DNA of 64,000 bases, from the NCBI RefSeq assembly GCF_014356525.2, contig NC_052504.1, positions 61,305,637 through 61,369,636 of the forward strand. The letters are read 5' to 3'. Below are positions 46,235-59,600 of the stretch, piece by piece. Position numbers and translations under genes: made by a program. This stretch comes from Nilaparvata lugens. Taxonomy: Eukaryota > Arthropoda > Insecta > Hemiptera > Delphacidae. The notes under the pieces are model-generated. The model searched no databases and had not been told where the DNA came from. It saw only the letters and a program-made list of their open reading frames with translations. Position 1 is the first letter of the stretch. Each line of letters starts with the position of its first letter.

Positions 46235-48139
46235 TTTTTTTTATTCAAGAGTAGCCCTAACAGAAGAAAAATACAATTTGTGTGAATTATTTTCAGTATA
46301 TTAAGTTTAATATATAGCTTTCATAGTTTATGAAGCAAAGTACACTTGAATCTACAATGCAAGTGGTGATGATAATTTTCTTCAGAGATTCAAAGTTCTG
46401 AGTAGTATAGATTGTTTAAATTTTCCTCAATACTTGAAGATCAACGAGAAATGATAATATTCGAGCCAGAGTTTCTCCGTTGGAAATTTAATTCTTCCCT
46501 GCCCTATCACGTTATTACATTCCTGCATACAAAAACTTCTCCTTTATCTCATTTTAATGTATGTTGATGCACTTTCTAACTCGATCAATCAAGACTCCAA
46601 ACTACTCAACTGCATCCCAATATCTATAATAATGAACTCTATCTGAATGCATTTTTTTCATTCTATTGGTAGCTTTCTCTAATAATAATAGCAGATGAAG
46701 AATCAATCTTCTTCCTGGATCAATAAGAATGCATTGTATGTAAGAATCTAGAAGTTTTTGAGTTGAATAAAATTGGGATAGGAAAACTGTGTGTTCAATT
46801 ATTCTTCAAATTTAGAAAATTATTACTCATTTTGAATTGGACACAGAAAATTGTAGAATTCATTGGTGTGATATATCAGCTCCTTTACAGTATGAAGCTG
46901 ATTCCTTTTTTCCAATCAAGGTTGGACATTTTCCATCAATCGCATTACTCTTCAAAGAGATTATTTTTGAGCAACGATTTGTGTATCAATGGAACTTGAA
47001 GTTCCAGTTTCCTCGTTGAGCAACAACTGAAGCACTACTCAACTTTAAGAGTATCCGAGTTGAAAACTGTGACAGTAAATTTTCGAGAGAAAGTTTCTGA
47101 AATCATTCAGGAATGACTTGACTGAGCTGCAAGATGGTAATGTAACCACCATTTTGACTTCAAATCCATTAACATGTAAGTTGCGTTGAAAAGCAATTAT
47201 TATTCTAGACACGTTGAGAGCACCGGGAAGGGGCTTCCCTCGATACCTTTTTGTTTTCCCCACTTCCCTTCCCAAGCGATGAGGAAACGTTGAACATAGA
47301 TTTCTCTTTTAACGCTTTTCACTCTCACATCTTGAATAGCTAATGGCTGATAGGAAAAAGCAAGTGTTTTCCCACGTTTCCCAATGCAAATGCGCTTCTT
47401 GAAAGAACCGAATAGCCTAATTACCATCAGCAATTCCAACTCTAGTTGAATTTGAGTTCGGATAGTCGAATGTCAGTAATTGCCTTACAACATTTTCACT
47501 TACATCCAAAAATCCCTATTCTTTGGAAAAAAAATCAGAGATTAGTAATTCTACCAGGAATTGAATTATTATTTAACTTACACTTTACTCATAATACTTC
47601 CTCAACTTTTACAATAATTAATTGCTATGCTGAAAATGTATCAGTTAAGACTCACCTTCGTATTAATATTAGAAGTACACTTCCTCTCGATCTCTAATGA
47701 CCTTCAAGCTTTTTCCAGCGCTTTTGATTTCATATCTGCGAGCAAGAGAACATTTTTCTAAATTTACCAAGGGAAGAATGAAAAGTTTACTAAAAAGTAT
47801 TATCATTGCTCAACTGATGATTGGCTGGCTATGTAGATCAGACGTGAATTAGCATTAGGATTCGTGTTAAAAAGTAAATGCCATGGAAAAAATCCAATGG
47901 AATTGTTATGGATTTCATAAATTGTTTCAATATTCAACTCATCAACAGTGAAGTAGGTTCTTCAACTTGAACTGTTATCAGCATTCTTTAATTGAATTTT
48001 ATGGATTATGACTTTTAAAAATTAAGCAATCCAGCCTCAAAAGGCAAATAGATTACAGTAGTCTTGTTATAAAGCTGGAGACTATTCCATCCTCCTATAG
48101 AGGGCGATTGAAAAGAGATGTTTCCGAAACACTGCTTTC
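46235..48139. other. No confident gene; one possible minus-strand terminal exon
   Basis: At 47669-47735 (minus) a good acceptor (TTCTCTTGCTCGCAG) opens one frame of 21 codons (YEIKSAGKSLKVIRDREE..) to a TAA, starting one base into a codon. It is too short to trust alone and no preceding exon was found. The frame at 47446-47697 (+) lacks an ATG start. Confidence 0.3.
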
Positions 48140-49462
<1,323 letters not shown>

Positions 49463-49717
49463 CATAACTGATGACATCTGGAAAATGAGAACAGATCACC
49501 TAGGCTCTCTAAACTGTACTATTGCAAGTAGTTATATCAACTCATGGGTTACTTGATATAATTATCCAAATATAGTTGATACACTGATTTAATAATTGTT
49601 GAAATATTATTTAACCAATACTAGAGTGCTAGAAGTTCTGTAGAAATGTAAATAGCTGGTGCAGTCATCCATATCAACTTATTATTCATTTTCAACCTAA
49701 GAAATATATATTTTCAG

Positions 49718-49813
49718 AAAACAAATCAAAACTGTACGTATTGGAATGCTGAACTAACCCATTTTCACATGCGAACAACATAAAAAATGACTAATATGAG
49801 GTTCTCAGTGACT
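49718..49813 (+). other. Possible short exon
   Basis: TATATATTTTCAG| acceptor and GTGACT|GTAAGTAG donor enclose 96 bases. Near the donor is ATGACTAATATGAGGTTC (MTNMRF). It could be a 5' exon of a gene to the right, but no matching downstream exon was confirmed. Confidence 0.15.
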
Positions 49814-49885
49814 GTAAGTAGTTTTTATGGCTTTCAAGATTCTCAATATATCAAAAATGAGTGTAGATATTTTTTTTGTAAGTCT

Positions 49886-49942
49886 CGACCTCGACCTTGA
49901 CCAAGAAACTTGACCTTGACCTTGACCTTGACCTTTGACCTA
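49886..49942 (-). promoter_or_regulatory. Array of nuclear-receptor half-sites (AGGTCA)
   Basis: The minus strand reads TAGGTCAAAGGTCAAGGTCA and continues with more AAGGTCA units: at least five AGGTCA half-sites in one direction. 49929-49941 is a perfect direct repeat with one-base spacing (HNF4/RXR-USP type). The TCAAGGTCA forms fit FTZ-F1/ERR monomer sites. It may simply be a hexamer microsatellite. Function is inferred from motif identity only. Confidence 0.3.
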
Positions 49943-49992
49943 ATGGGAAGTCTGGTGCATTTTGTCCCAGAACATACAATTCATAACTACTA

Positions 49993-50211
49993 ATGATGAT
50001 TCATAATATTGCTGGTGATATCTCATTTACTCGATTATTGATGTCTCCTCTATTAGCAATAGTTATGTACTCCATATTAAATTTTCAATCGGAACTAAAT
50101 GACGGAAATTTATTGGAAGGATATATCAGTGATGAAATGATTGTAATTTGTTTAAAAGCCTTAACGACCTCCAGATTGAATTCCGTCCAAGATGTGACTG
50201 ATGATTTCTAA
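49993..50211 (+). CDS. Small open frame, possible gene
   Basis: Two consecutive ATGs open 72 codons to a TAA. The product has a hydrophobic stretch at residues 14-29 (RLLMSPLLAIVMYSIL) followed by an acidic, polar tail (SELNDGNLLEGYISDEM). A good acceptor (GCATTTTGTCCCAG, about 49968) lies just upstream and an in-frame stop between it and the ATG, so the acceptor would begin an exon with untranslated sequence. The receptor half-site array is 50 bp upstream. No family and no nearby poly(A) signal; speculative. Confidence 0.2.
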   Translation: MMIHNIAGDISFTRLLMSPLLAIVMYSILNFQSELNDGNLLEGYISDEMIVICLKALTTSRLNSVQDVTDDF

Positions 50212-51067
50212 GCATTATAATATACCAATGGAGGACTCAACCCATTCTGTTCACAAATTCGCTTATGTCGTGCTCATTTTTCATGGAGAATGCTTATTGA
50301 AGATCAGTATCTGACCTCATTAAAAGTTCTTGACTCCCTTCAAAGTTGTGCGTTCATTTCCGTTCATCATGGTTTCGTAAGCTGCTTTCAGGGAAACTTT
50401 GAATGTGTTTATTGTGTGCGATCATAATAATTGATGAGCCTCAAATGAACAACAGAACTATATTCATTCTTATAGAGTTGGCCGCTTGATTACCATGTAG
50501 CTAATTAAAAATTAAATTAATGGTCGATTACCGGTTACAGATTAGCAATGCCCAATCCAAGTGATGAATGAATGAATGAAAATATTCTCTACAACCTTGT
50601 CTAGATTTCTAATTTTCCATATCGAGTATTCGATATAAACATTCCACGAGGAAGAATGATGTAACGATAACTGCATTATCAAAAAATCGTTATTGTCAAA
50701 TAATTTCCCAGTTAATGAAGGCAAAAAAACTGGATCTTTCGCAACTGAAAACTGAATTTTCGCAGGATGTTAGTATACTTAGTACATAGCATGGAATAAC
50801 AAAATACGCCCGCCCCCCGCGTTAAATGACCACTCAAGCAAAATAATATTTTATTTGTTCAAGAACAATTACATGATTGCATGAGACATTGTCGTGATAG
50901 TTATCATATTCAACTACATCTTAATATATTTATATACAATATAAGTCATAATAAAATCGAACTATAATTTTTTTTAAAGACATAATACATTCAAATATTC
51001 ACTTCTCATAGTACTCTTTCAAGCTGTAAAAGGTATTTTTGACTAGAACATATTGTAAAGTAAATCT
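50212..51067. other. No feature seen
   Basis: AT-rich, with a short ATGA run at about 50562-50582. Nothing else recognised. Confidence 0.4.
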
Positions 51068-51257
51068 TTAAACACCAAAAACGGGAAATTTCTCATTTCT
51101 AGTTGAAGGTGATTGAAGAGTCTCAAACCTACATTTACATGGCTTCCGTGTCTTTGCTAACCGTACTTGTGGTATATGCAAATTTTCATAGCTTCTTGTA
51201 TGTTGTGAGTGGATATTCTTGTCGCTGGTAACATTTGTTTCCTCAGACTTGACATGT
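51068..51257 (-). CDS. Open frame with protein-like composition, possible 3' exon
   Basis: The minus frame running to a TAA at 51068-51070 reads HVKSEETNVTSDKNIHSQ, RSYENLHIPQVRLAKTRKP, CKCRFETLQSPSTRNEKF. Amino-acid use is balanced and basic, unlike AT-rich noise. Upstream (51258 onward) the frame enters a dispersed repeat shared with the window's right edge, so any original 5' part is replaced or lies further away. No domain is recognised. It could be a relic of a host exon or retroelement ORF. Confidence 0.2.
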
Positions 51258-51355
51258 AGTCCAGTCAATATAGACATAAAAAGGGGGGTGTGCCTGCAAT
51301 TCATATTGTAGATATGATTTTCTTATATATTATTTGGGTACATAAGAGAAGTCCA
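51258..51355. repeat. Dispersed repeat T, copy 1
   Basis: AGTCCAGTCAATATAGACAT, TGCAATTCATATTGTAGATA, TGATTTTCTTATATATTATT and GAGAAGTCC line up with 63916-64000 in the same orientation. Confidence 0.55.
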
Positions 51356-51931
51356 GAACAAATTTCTTCATGCAAAATTTCCTTGTTCTAGATACAGGGT
51401 GGCTCAAAAACCTCGTATTTTTGGCTCATTTTCCAGTTTTCAGCTATTTCTGCCAAACCTCATAATCGGACAGAAAAATTTGCTCTTGCCTTTTTTTTAG
51501 ACTATAAAATTATGAATGAAATGAGATCATTCAAAACTCTCTATTTCCAATAATTAATGAGTTATGATTTTTCAAAAATGAGTGAAATTTGAAGAAAAAA
51601 TAAATTTTGATAAATTTTAGTTTTTGATCAACAATATCTTCCGATTGTTACCAATTAGATGTTTAATTCAAAATCCCTCTGGGCGTATTTTTGAGCTCTA
51701 CAATCTGAGATCAGGTAGAGCGCTCTATCTCATATAGATTTCCAGGTACACCTGACAACAATGCTCCTTGTATTGTGAAAAACACTTAATTTTCAGCTTC
51801 AACCATCATCACCAACTACATTGTCCTCACATTGATATTTCGCACAATGACAAAAGTTCATGAGATTATGTTCTATGAGAATCACCCGTTAGATCCACTC
51901 CATTTTAGTATTTCCCGTGAATGCAGGAGAG
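51356..51931. other. Probable repeat, single copy in window
   Basis: Starts CAGGGTGGCTCAAAAACCTC and is AT-rich with low-complexity A and T runs. The style is that of a transposon fragment, but there is no second copy here to prove it. Confidence 0.25.
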
Positions 51932-53457
51932 ATGCAGGTCATAATAAGAGATCTCAAGATGAATACTGCGCCGGTAGTGGATGGTATCTCGATTCAAACA
52001 ATTGAAGAAATTCTAGATCACATCCTAGACGTTTTAGTTGAGCTCTGCAATCTGAGCTTACAAAAAGGTTTTTTTTCCCGAAATATTTAAAAAATCCGTT
52101 GTAATCCCAATTCCCAAAAGTAGCAGAAACATAAACATTGATAACTTGAGACCAATAACACTATTATCAATATTCGCTAAAATACTTGAGAGGGTGATGA
52201 AAAACAGGATTCTGAACTACTTAAATTATAGAAAATTCTTTAGAAAGAACCAATTTAGGTTCCTTCAAGGTAGAGGTACTAAGGAGGCAATGAAAACTTT
52301 GCTATCCAAGGTAAATAACAGTTTTAATGAAGGCTTGAAATGCTCGGCAATATTCCTGGATATTTCGAAAGCATATGATTCCATTGAACACGATTTGCTT
52401 TTGGAGAAGCTAGAGAAAATAGGCATAAGAGGAGAGGCAAATGAATGGTTTCGGAGCTACCTTAGAAATAGATTCCAACAAGTAAGGCTAAATAGTGAGT
52501 TGAGCGACTTGGGGTTAGTTAAGTACGGCATACCGCAGGGATCGGTTTTGTCAGCAGTTCTTTCCCTAATTTATGTGAATGACCTATGCAATGGAAAGCT
52601 TTTGGGTGAAATCGTATCCTTTGCGGATGACACGGCTATTTTCTACAACGGTCAAAATGAATTAGCAATACCTACATGGTAAAATGAAATGCAAGATGAT
52701 ATTAAGTGTATTCACTGGTGGCTCTGTAGGAATAAATTACTGCTCAACGCAAATAAGTCGAATTTATTTAATTTCACGCTCAAAAATAACAATTTTAATA
52801 ATACCTTGCCATCACTAAAATACCATAAGCTCAATTTGTAAGGATACCTTGCTTGATTGCCTTTGCTATTTGATAAAAGAAACATAATTATTGTGTCAAG
52901 TACCTTGGTTTGCTAATAGATAATAAACTTTCATGATATGATCATAATATATATGAATTAAAATCAGAAATGTTAATTCCCATAAGGAACTTCTACTTTC
53001 TAAGGAATATGTGTCCAAGATATTTTCTAGTACATTTGTATCATACTCTGGTTGAGTCAAGAATTAATTATGGAGTCATATGTTATGGAAGTGCATATAC
53101 AAGAAATTTGTAACCTATTATTGTAGCACAAAAGCATTTCATAAGATTGATTTGTGGCAAGCCAAGGATCGAACACTCGCTACCCCTGTTCAGATCCCTT
53201 AATGTATTACCAGTCACATATATTCCTTTTCGTTTAAAGCAGTTTTGGATACTTTCAAAAATAAAAGTCAATTGGCAACACAAACCCATATCGCTGATTA
53301 TAATGTACGCTATATAAATAGAGTTCAATTACATAGACTTACGCTTGAGCATAACAGAAGATTTTTTAGATATGTAGGTGGTGAGCTTTACATTGCCTTG
53401 CAACCTAACTTTCAGGAGTGTCAATATAGCCAAATAGTAAAGGCGAGAATAAAATAA
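51932..53457 (+). pseudogene. Jockey/CR1-type LINE reverse transcriptase, broken
   Basis: The reading frames from 51932 give NTAPVVDGIS (upstream RT motif), a shift at a T-run near 52070, then an intact 178-codon stretch at 52146-52682 with RPITLLSIFAKILERVM, FLDISKAYDSIEH (first catalytic Asp), YGIPQGSVLS and VSFADDTAIF (the F-A-D-D catalytic pair, residues 159-162). A TAA at 52680-52682 interrupts it. The frame resumes (HWWLCRNKLLLNANKSN), then further breaks, YLGLLIDNKLS, VESRINYGVICYGSA and QKHFIRLICGKPR follow. Catalytic residues are present but at least four lesions make it inactive. Confidence 0.8.
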
Positions 53458-53995
53458 TTAATTGTTGCGATTGATGATACACAGTTGTTTTTATGAAGGT
53501 TTCCATGCTCGAAAGTTGATATTTTGTTTTTCATGATTGATTTAGTTTTTGTATGGTTGGGAATTTGAATTATTTATGTAATTATATTGTGTCATAGCAC
53601 TTATATTTTTCATTGCTTCATCTGTTGACTGAAGAATCGATAATTATCATTTGGAATATGCTGCCCGCACGGAGAACTATTTAAATTGCAATATATGATT
53701 TATTATTTTAGTTTCAATTTTTTTTCTCTTGATTCTTTTTTGAAATTTTGTATACTATTAATGTAAGACTCTATATATTCCTTCATTCGTTTTTTTTATC
53801 TCTTGTTTGATCATTTTCTATTGATTAAATATGAAGAAAGGCCCCACACCTTTGGGGCTTCATTTAGACTATGATGATAAACATGTATTGTGCATGCGTG
53901 GGTGTTTGCTACACCAGTTATGTTATTTTATTTCAATTTGTTTGTACAATGTTTGTTTTTGTTTGAATAAATTATCATTATTTTTCAATTATTAT
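53458..53995 (+). mobile_element. 3' untranslated region of the broken LINE
   Basis: Follows the ORF2 relic. Contains a stable hairpin GGCCCCACACCTTTGGGGCT at 53841-53860 and ends in AT-rich sequence with AATAAATTATCATTA near 53966. The exact terminus is not defined. Confidence 0.45.
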
Positions 53996-54323
53996 TCACG
54001 CTTTTGCGGATTCTACAAATAAGAGGGGCATTTACATGCAACCTACAACTCTTCTCTATTATTCGGATTGTTCTCATCAGCCTACATTTCAACTACCAGG
54101 TACATTACAGTGTTTGACGTACTATACGTGCCATATCTAGAAGAACTGATTTTTGCATCTTTTCTACTAGATTGTCTGAAACGTCAATCATTTTGAAGCA
54201 TTCCACTGTTGTTTTTGGTATCAGCCCACCCACAGATATAATGATTGGCAATATTTTTACCTTGTGCAAGCCATACATATCTTTGAGTTCAAATGAGAGT
54301 TCCTGAGTTTCTCTCCACGGGTC

Positions 54324-54324
<1 letters not shown>
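53996..54324. other. No feature seen
   Basis: AT-rich spacer before the TTA microsatellite. No repeat partner in the window. Confidence 0.35.

Positions 54325-54364
<40 letters not shown>
54325..54364. repeat. (TTA)n microsatellite
   Basis: About 13 TTA units, immediately adjoining the direct repeat that starts at 54365. Confidence 0.95.
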
Positions 54365-54712
54365 GTTGCGCATTTACGGCGAAACGCGGTAAGAGATTTT
54401 CATGAAATTTGACAGGTATGTTCCTTTTTTAATTGCGCGTCGACGTATATACAAGGTTTTTGGAAATTTTGCATTTCAAGGATAATATTATAAAAGGAAA
54501 AAGAAGCCTCCTTCATTCGCCAATATTGGACTAAAAATCAGACTATAGAATTATTCATCATAAATCAGCTAACAAGTGATCACACAGATGTGTGGAGAAG
54601 TCAGTCCATTGCTGTATTTCCATAAGATCTATAGTTTCAATCAAGTGATTGTGGATGAGATTACTGCGTAAGGTCTACTGTTCACAGAACTACTAGTTAA
54701 TACATTACATTT
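54365..54712 (+). repeat. Direct repeat U, left copy
   Basis: ATGTTGCGCATTTACGGCGA begins a 200-bp block repeated at 55384 with about 90% identity by eye (GATTTTCATGAAATTTGACA, TATACAAGGTTTTTGGAAAT, AATCAGACTATAGAATTATT). Its last part, GGTCTACTGTTCACAGAAC then TACTAGTTAATA, recurs at 55927-55955. Confidence 0.7.
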
Positions 54713-54836
54713 CAAAAATACATGTTATAAAAAGTAACATTTTGAATTGAAAAATTTACACCACAATATAAAAAACAAATAAATTGTTGTAATATTATGC
54801 AATATTAATAATTGACCAAGCGAAGTGAGTTCTTGA

Positions 54837-55334
54837 GGTGCGTACAGACTTTCGCTCTGCTCCGCAACCGAACGTCACTCCAGCAGAGCGATTGATGATC
54901 GACTGGTGAGCAAGAGTGGTTCGACCGGGGAACGCGAGAAGATCTAACATCTTCAGCTGCGTACACATATACGCGCTTCCAACCCGCACCGAGCACGCTC
55001 CGCTCTCGTACCGCCCTCGTTCCTCCATCGTACCGCAGTCGCTCCGCCCCCGCTCTGCAGTCGCACCCATCATGAAAATTACGGAAGATGTTGGATCTTC
55101 TCGCGTTCCCCGGTCGAACCACTCTTGCTCCCCGGTCGATCATCAATCGCTCTGCTGGAGTGACGTTCGGTTTAGGAGCAGAGCGAAAGTCTGTACGCAC
55201 CTTTCCGTAACGTTCATGATGGGTGCGACTGCAGAGCGGGGGCGGAGCGACTGCGGTACGATGGAGGAACGAGGACGGTACAAGGGCGGAGCGTGCTCGG
55301 TGCGGGTTGGAAGCGCGTATATGTGTACACAGCT
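54837..55334. mobile_element. Two interlocked GC-rich inverted repeats (A-B-A'-B')
   Basis: A (54837-54953, begins GGTGCGTACAGACTTTCG) is the reverse complement of A' (55084-55201). B (54954-55083, begins AGCTGCGTACACATATACGC) is the reverse complement of B' (55204-55334). The order A-B-A'-B' is interlocked, not nested, and G+C is far above the surroundings. Open frames of up to 179 codons on both strands here are products of this composition. Both outer sequences contain GCGTAC, so A and B may be related termini of one MITE family. Confidence 0.8.
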
Positions 55335-55383
55335 TAAGATTCAAGTCAACGGTTTGGCATTTCTCTTAATGTTTAAATGTTTA

Positions 55384-55592
55384 TATGTTGCGCATTTACG
55401 GCGAAACGCGGTAATGGATTTTCATGAAATTTGACAGGTATGTTCCTTTTTAAATTGCGCGTCAACGTATATACAAGGTTTTTGGAAATTTTGCATTTCA
55501 AGGATTATATAGAAGGAAAAAGGAGCCTTCTTCATAAGCCAATATTGGAGTAAAAATCAGACTATAGAATTATTCATCATGAATCAGCTGTC
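55384..55592 (+). repeat. Direct repeat U, right copy
   Basis: Same block as 54365-54580, ending in AATTATTCATCATGAATCAGC. The right copy continues with a 78-bp tandem pair and then the shared GGTCTACTGTTC segment at 55927. Confidence 0.7.
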
Positions 55593-55745
55593 TAGTGAAC
55601 TATAATACTACCCATTCAAGAACATCAAACATCTTGAGAATGTATCTTACATTTTCAAGTAAGTAGACAGTTGACTATAATACTACCCGTTCAAAAACAT
55701 CGAACATCTTGAAAATGTATCTTTCCATTAACTTTGTAGACAGTT
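55593..55745 (+). repeat. Two tandem units of about 78 bp
   Basis: Both units carry CTATAATACTACCC, TTCAAGAACATCAAACATCT (or AAAACATCGAACATCTT) and GAAAATGTATCTT, then AGTAGACAGTTG. Confidence 0.8.
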
Positions 55746-55955
55746 GCAGCCAGACATGATAACAGCGCTCACACTCACATTCCGGGACGACACGTCACGG
55801 TACAATAGGACAGAAAGCTCTATGTTTAAGCTATTTAGGATTTTTTCTAGACATTTTAAATTGATAAATTATTCATTAATTTTCGAGAAAACATAACAAC
55901 AGGTCAATGTAAATTACTGAGCGCGAGGTCTACTGTTCAAAGAGCTACTAGTTAA

Positions 55956-56424
55956 TAATTTGTTGTGATTAAGAGGATCTAGAAAGAGAGCAGATGAGTT
56001 TCCATTCTTGCATAATTTTAATTGTTCCTTAAGATTCTAGAGATTATTGTTAAGTATCTCAGGGAGAAGGAAGAGAAAGTCTTTCTAATCTGTTGAATTG
56101 ATCAATACATGTTAATTAATCATGTATTGAGTCCTGAGATTGTAACTCATAATATACTATATTTTTCATTTCATGTAGATATTATGTAACTCATAAATAT
56201 TAAGCTGAGTAGTTTGCGACTTTCTAAAGTTTCATATTTTTCTGACAGTGTTTTCTTGTGGAGTTAGGTTTAAGGCCGTCCAATCAATTTCGAATTATTG
56301 TACTTGAATCATCCCAAAACTTTCGATTAAGCCATGTAGCTAGTTCCATTAATTCCGATACAATTTATGAGTAATTTGAATTTGAAAATTTAATAGTATG
56401 ATAATCTTGATTCAATAGAAAATT
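55956..56424. other. No feature seen
   Basis: AT-rich spacer before the long inverted-repeat complex. Confidence 0.35.
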
Positions 56425-56537
56425 CTTGTTTTAGCTTATGATGAATAGTAGAATGAGTAAGAAATCAATGCTGTAATACGATTATTGACAGCGATTCATG
56501 TACCACCGCTTCATGTGTCACATCTCCACGAATCAAC

Positions 56538-56608
56538 TCCACACTCCACCACTCCACCACTCCACCACTCCACCACTCCACCACTCCACCAATCCACCCC
56601 TCCACCCC
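56538..56608. repeat. (CCACCACT)n minisatellite
   Basis: About nine units of CTCCACCA or CCACCACT. It lies inside the left 540-bp unit and is absent from the sister unit at 59218, so it arose after duplication. The open frames of 69 and 88 codons here are repeat artefacts. Confidence 0.9.
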
Positions 56609-59600
56609 TTCAAGAATCACAGGTCCAGGGACGTAAGGAGACGTCGCCCTCAAGCCAGATTCAGCTGGTAGGGTCACTGCGAAAAACAAGTTAACCCCAA
56701 CTATTAAAACGAAAAACGATGAATTGATCAACGAGAGTGTAGTGTAATGAAAAGGGTTGGTACAAAAGTTGGAATTCCATAAAAAAGAGCTTTGAAGATA
56801 CAGCGATGGGCTATCGACAAAATTTTGGGTCTCCGAACAAAATTTGGGTCACCGGGTTCCTTAGTAATATTGAGTTTTTCTGCTGTTGAACATCTCCATA
56901 GATCTTGTTATTTCATGATTGATATTGGTTGGTTTTTGTGACGTATTATTATCTAGATGAAGGATAGTAATGCGCCCCCGAATCAGATGAAGAATGTCAA
57001 CAAAGTAACTTGAAATTGTTTTTCCTTTGTGTGATTTTATTTGCCAATTTGTTTTGTGCCTGGCCTTTTTGAAGGTAATAAAAAAAGATAATTTGGAATA
57101 AAATTTAGAATTTGGAAATAGGCCGACACATCTAGAAAATACCTGAGTCTATACTTAATTCATGCAGGTGAACGGGCTAGAGTCAAGATAACTTCAATTA
57201 CTCGACTTTCCATGCCTGATTAAATAGGTTTCTACTATAAACTAACACTACACTTTAAAATAATTGAAAAAAAAATACAAACAACTCCAATAAACTTTGG
57301 CAACTAAAATCGGACAAAGGAAGCAACAATTTCATGTTACTTTGTTGACATCCTTCATCTGATTTGGGGGCGCTTTAGTATCCCTCGTTCACATAGAAAT
57401 ACGTCACATAGCCAAACAATATCAGTCATAAAATAACAATTAATTTCAATGCAATAACTCAAGAAAGAAAAACCCGTTGAACCCGATTATCGTCGATAAG
57501 AACCCATATAACCCTGTGCCGGGCACTGTCTTTAATTCAGGCCTTTTCCCAAGTTATAATAGTAAATTTAATACGCAATAGACTAGAGCCATTATTGTAA
57601 GTGAGTTAGCGAAATAAATTATTTTCTCTCTCTATTATGAACGGCCATGACTTCGAGTTTCCCATGATAGATATTTAAAAATTGTGGCTCCGAGTCGTCG
57701 AGGAATGTAGATTATGGAATTATCTCTAAAACTTAGCCTTCTTGTCGCGACATAAAATGCGATAAGTTGGAAAACAGCAAGCATTGAAATTATAACAAAC
57801 TACCGATTTTGCAGTTACTATTTGGTCCAAAGGCTCTAGAAGGCACTCGACGATTGGTCAAATTGATTCTCTTCGCCCAATAGGAGACCTGTTTCTAAAT
57901 ACAGTAGTGGGGCGATTCCCCAGCCGACAGACCAGATTACGTTTCGGAGGACACTTTGCTAGGAGCACTACGAGAGTAAAGATGTAGTCATTATGTTTCG
58001 CCCTTTTTGGGCAGGTTTACAAGTATTTCATTAGTTAATGTAGGAGCTAGTTTTATTTTTATTAAAGTTTAAATTTTCTGGTAGTGCCATGTCCTGAAAG
58101 GTTTAATTGTGTTTCTTCATCATGTACGAATAATTGTTTCTTCAAATAACCGCTAAGGTACGTAAAATAAGGTTAAAATATAATTTAGGGAAATTAATTA
58201 AGTGAAACTTCAATCAAAAGATTTTATCAACAAAGCCTGTTATTTTTCAAGTTAATAATATTGATTGAGAATAATCCTTTTGATTTTATTAGTGATGGAA
58301 GATACTTATAATTTTTTTCTACAGAAGTATAGAAAGTTTTCAGTTACGTTACATTTGAGTTATTGTTCCTGGAGATATATTATCGTAGAGTATTGCTGAA
58401 AGTCAGGAAGATAGCCTTTAAATTGAAATGAAACTTTTAAGAATTGTTCATATTGAGTTTATGACATTTTTTAATTTATATTTTTCAGACTCTGTTTTCT
58501 TATGTCATTAAGGCTTTTGAATGATTTAGTAAATTTTTTATGATAGAAATCTTAATAGATGAAGAAGAAAGTTTTCTTCTCCAGGAAATTAATATCAATG
58601 AATGTTCAAATTTTAATACAATTTAAATTATTTTCTATGTGTCTACTAATTTTATTTAATTAAAGGTGAATCTTATAAGGCAAACATTATCTTTCCTTAA
58701 AGTGAAATTTTCAATATTTTTTTCTTTCATTGTGTTATAAAGTGTCTTGTTTTATTAGGTGATAAATTCATAATTTCAGTTGATACTAGTTTTTGGACTT
58801 GTATTTGTAGGTAAATCAAATCATAAACTCTGGAATGTTCATTTTTAATTAAGGTTCTGAGCAGTTTTGGGCGAATGCCCGTTATTTACCCTTGGATTGC
58901 GTCCTAAAGTTCATAAATAATAAATAAAATAAATGTTGGCTAGCGCACAAGTTTCCAACAATACTAGCCGAGCTACTATATGAAAAATTATATTTGATTT
59001 TGCAAACCAAACGAAAAATATCATAAAAGTTAACATCATAATTAATGAAGTATTCATTTTTCTAAAAGCATTATATTAATTTATTACGAGTGTTTTCATA
59101 AAGTTGCATTGTAGATTAATGACACTCTGGCAAGTAAATTTGTTTTAAATCTGTTAAATTTTGAGAAGGAAATCAGAACGTCAAGATAAAATCTAAATTA
59201 AATAACAGAATAAACTCCTGTTTTAGCTTTTGATGAATTGTAGGAAGAGTTAGAAATTAATGCTGTAATACATTTATTTACAGCGGTTCATGTGTGTCCC
59301 CAAACCAACTTCTTGTACTACCACCCCTTGGGTTCCGCAACTTTATGTAACACCGCTTCAAGACACCCGTTCAGACGACAGGTCTAGGGACGTAAGAGGA
59401 CGTCGCCGTCAAGCCAAATTCAACCGGTAAAAGCTCACCGCCAAAAACAAGGTACTGTAACCCCGACGATAAAGCAACGTACAAACCAACGAAAGTGCAG
59501 TGTAGTGAAACAAAGGTTCATTCGAGAATGTCAATAAAAGGTGGGGATTCAAAATTATTATGAAATGGGTTATATGGGTTACTATCGACGAAATTTGAGT

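Noticed and set aside
54795..55434. Open frames of 92-179 codons on both strands with Arg/Ser-rich sequence
   Set aside because: They lie in the GC-rich interlocked inverted repeats. Stop codons are rare there because of composition, and mirror-image frames appear on both strands.
56465..56731. His/Pro/Thr-rich and Gly/Val/Trp-rich frames
   Set aside because: Products of the CCACCACT minisatellite.
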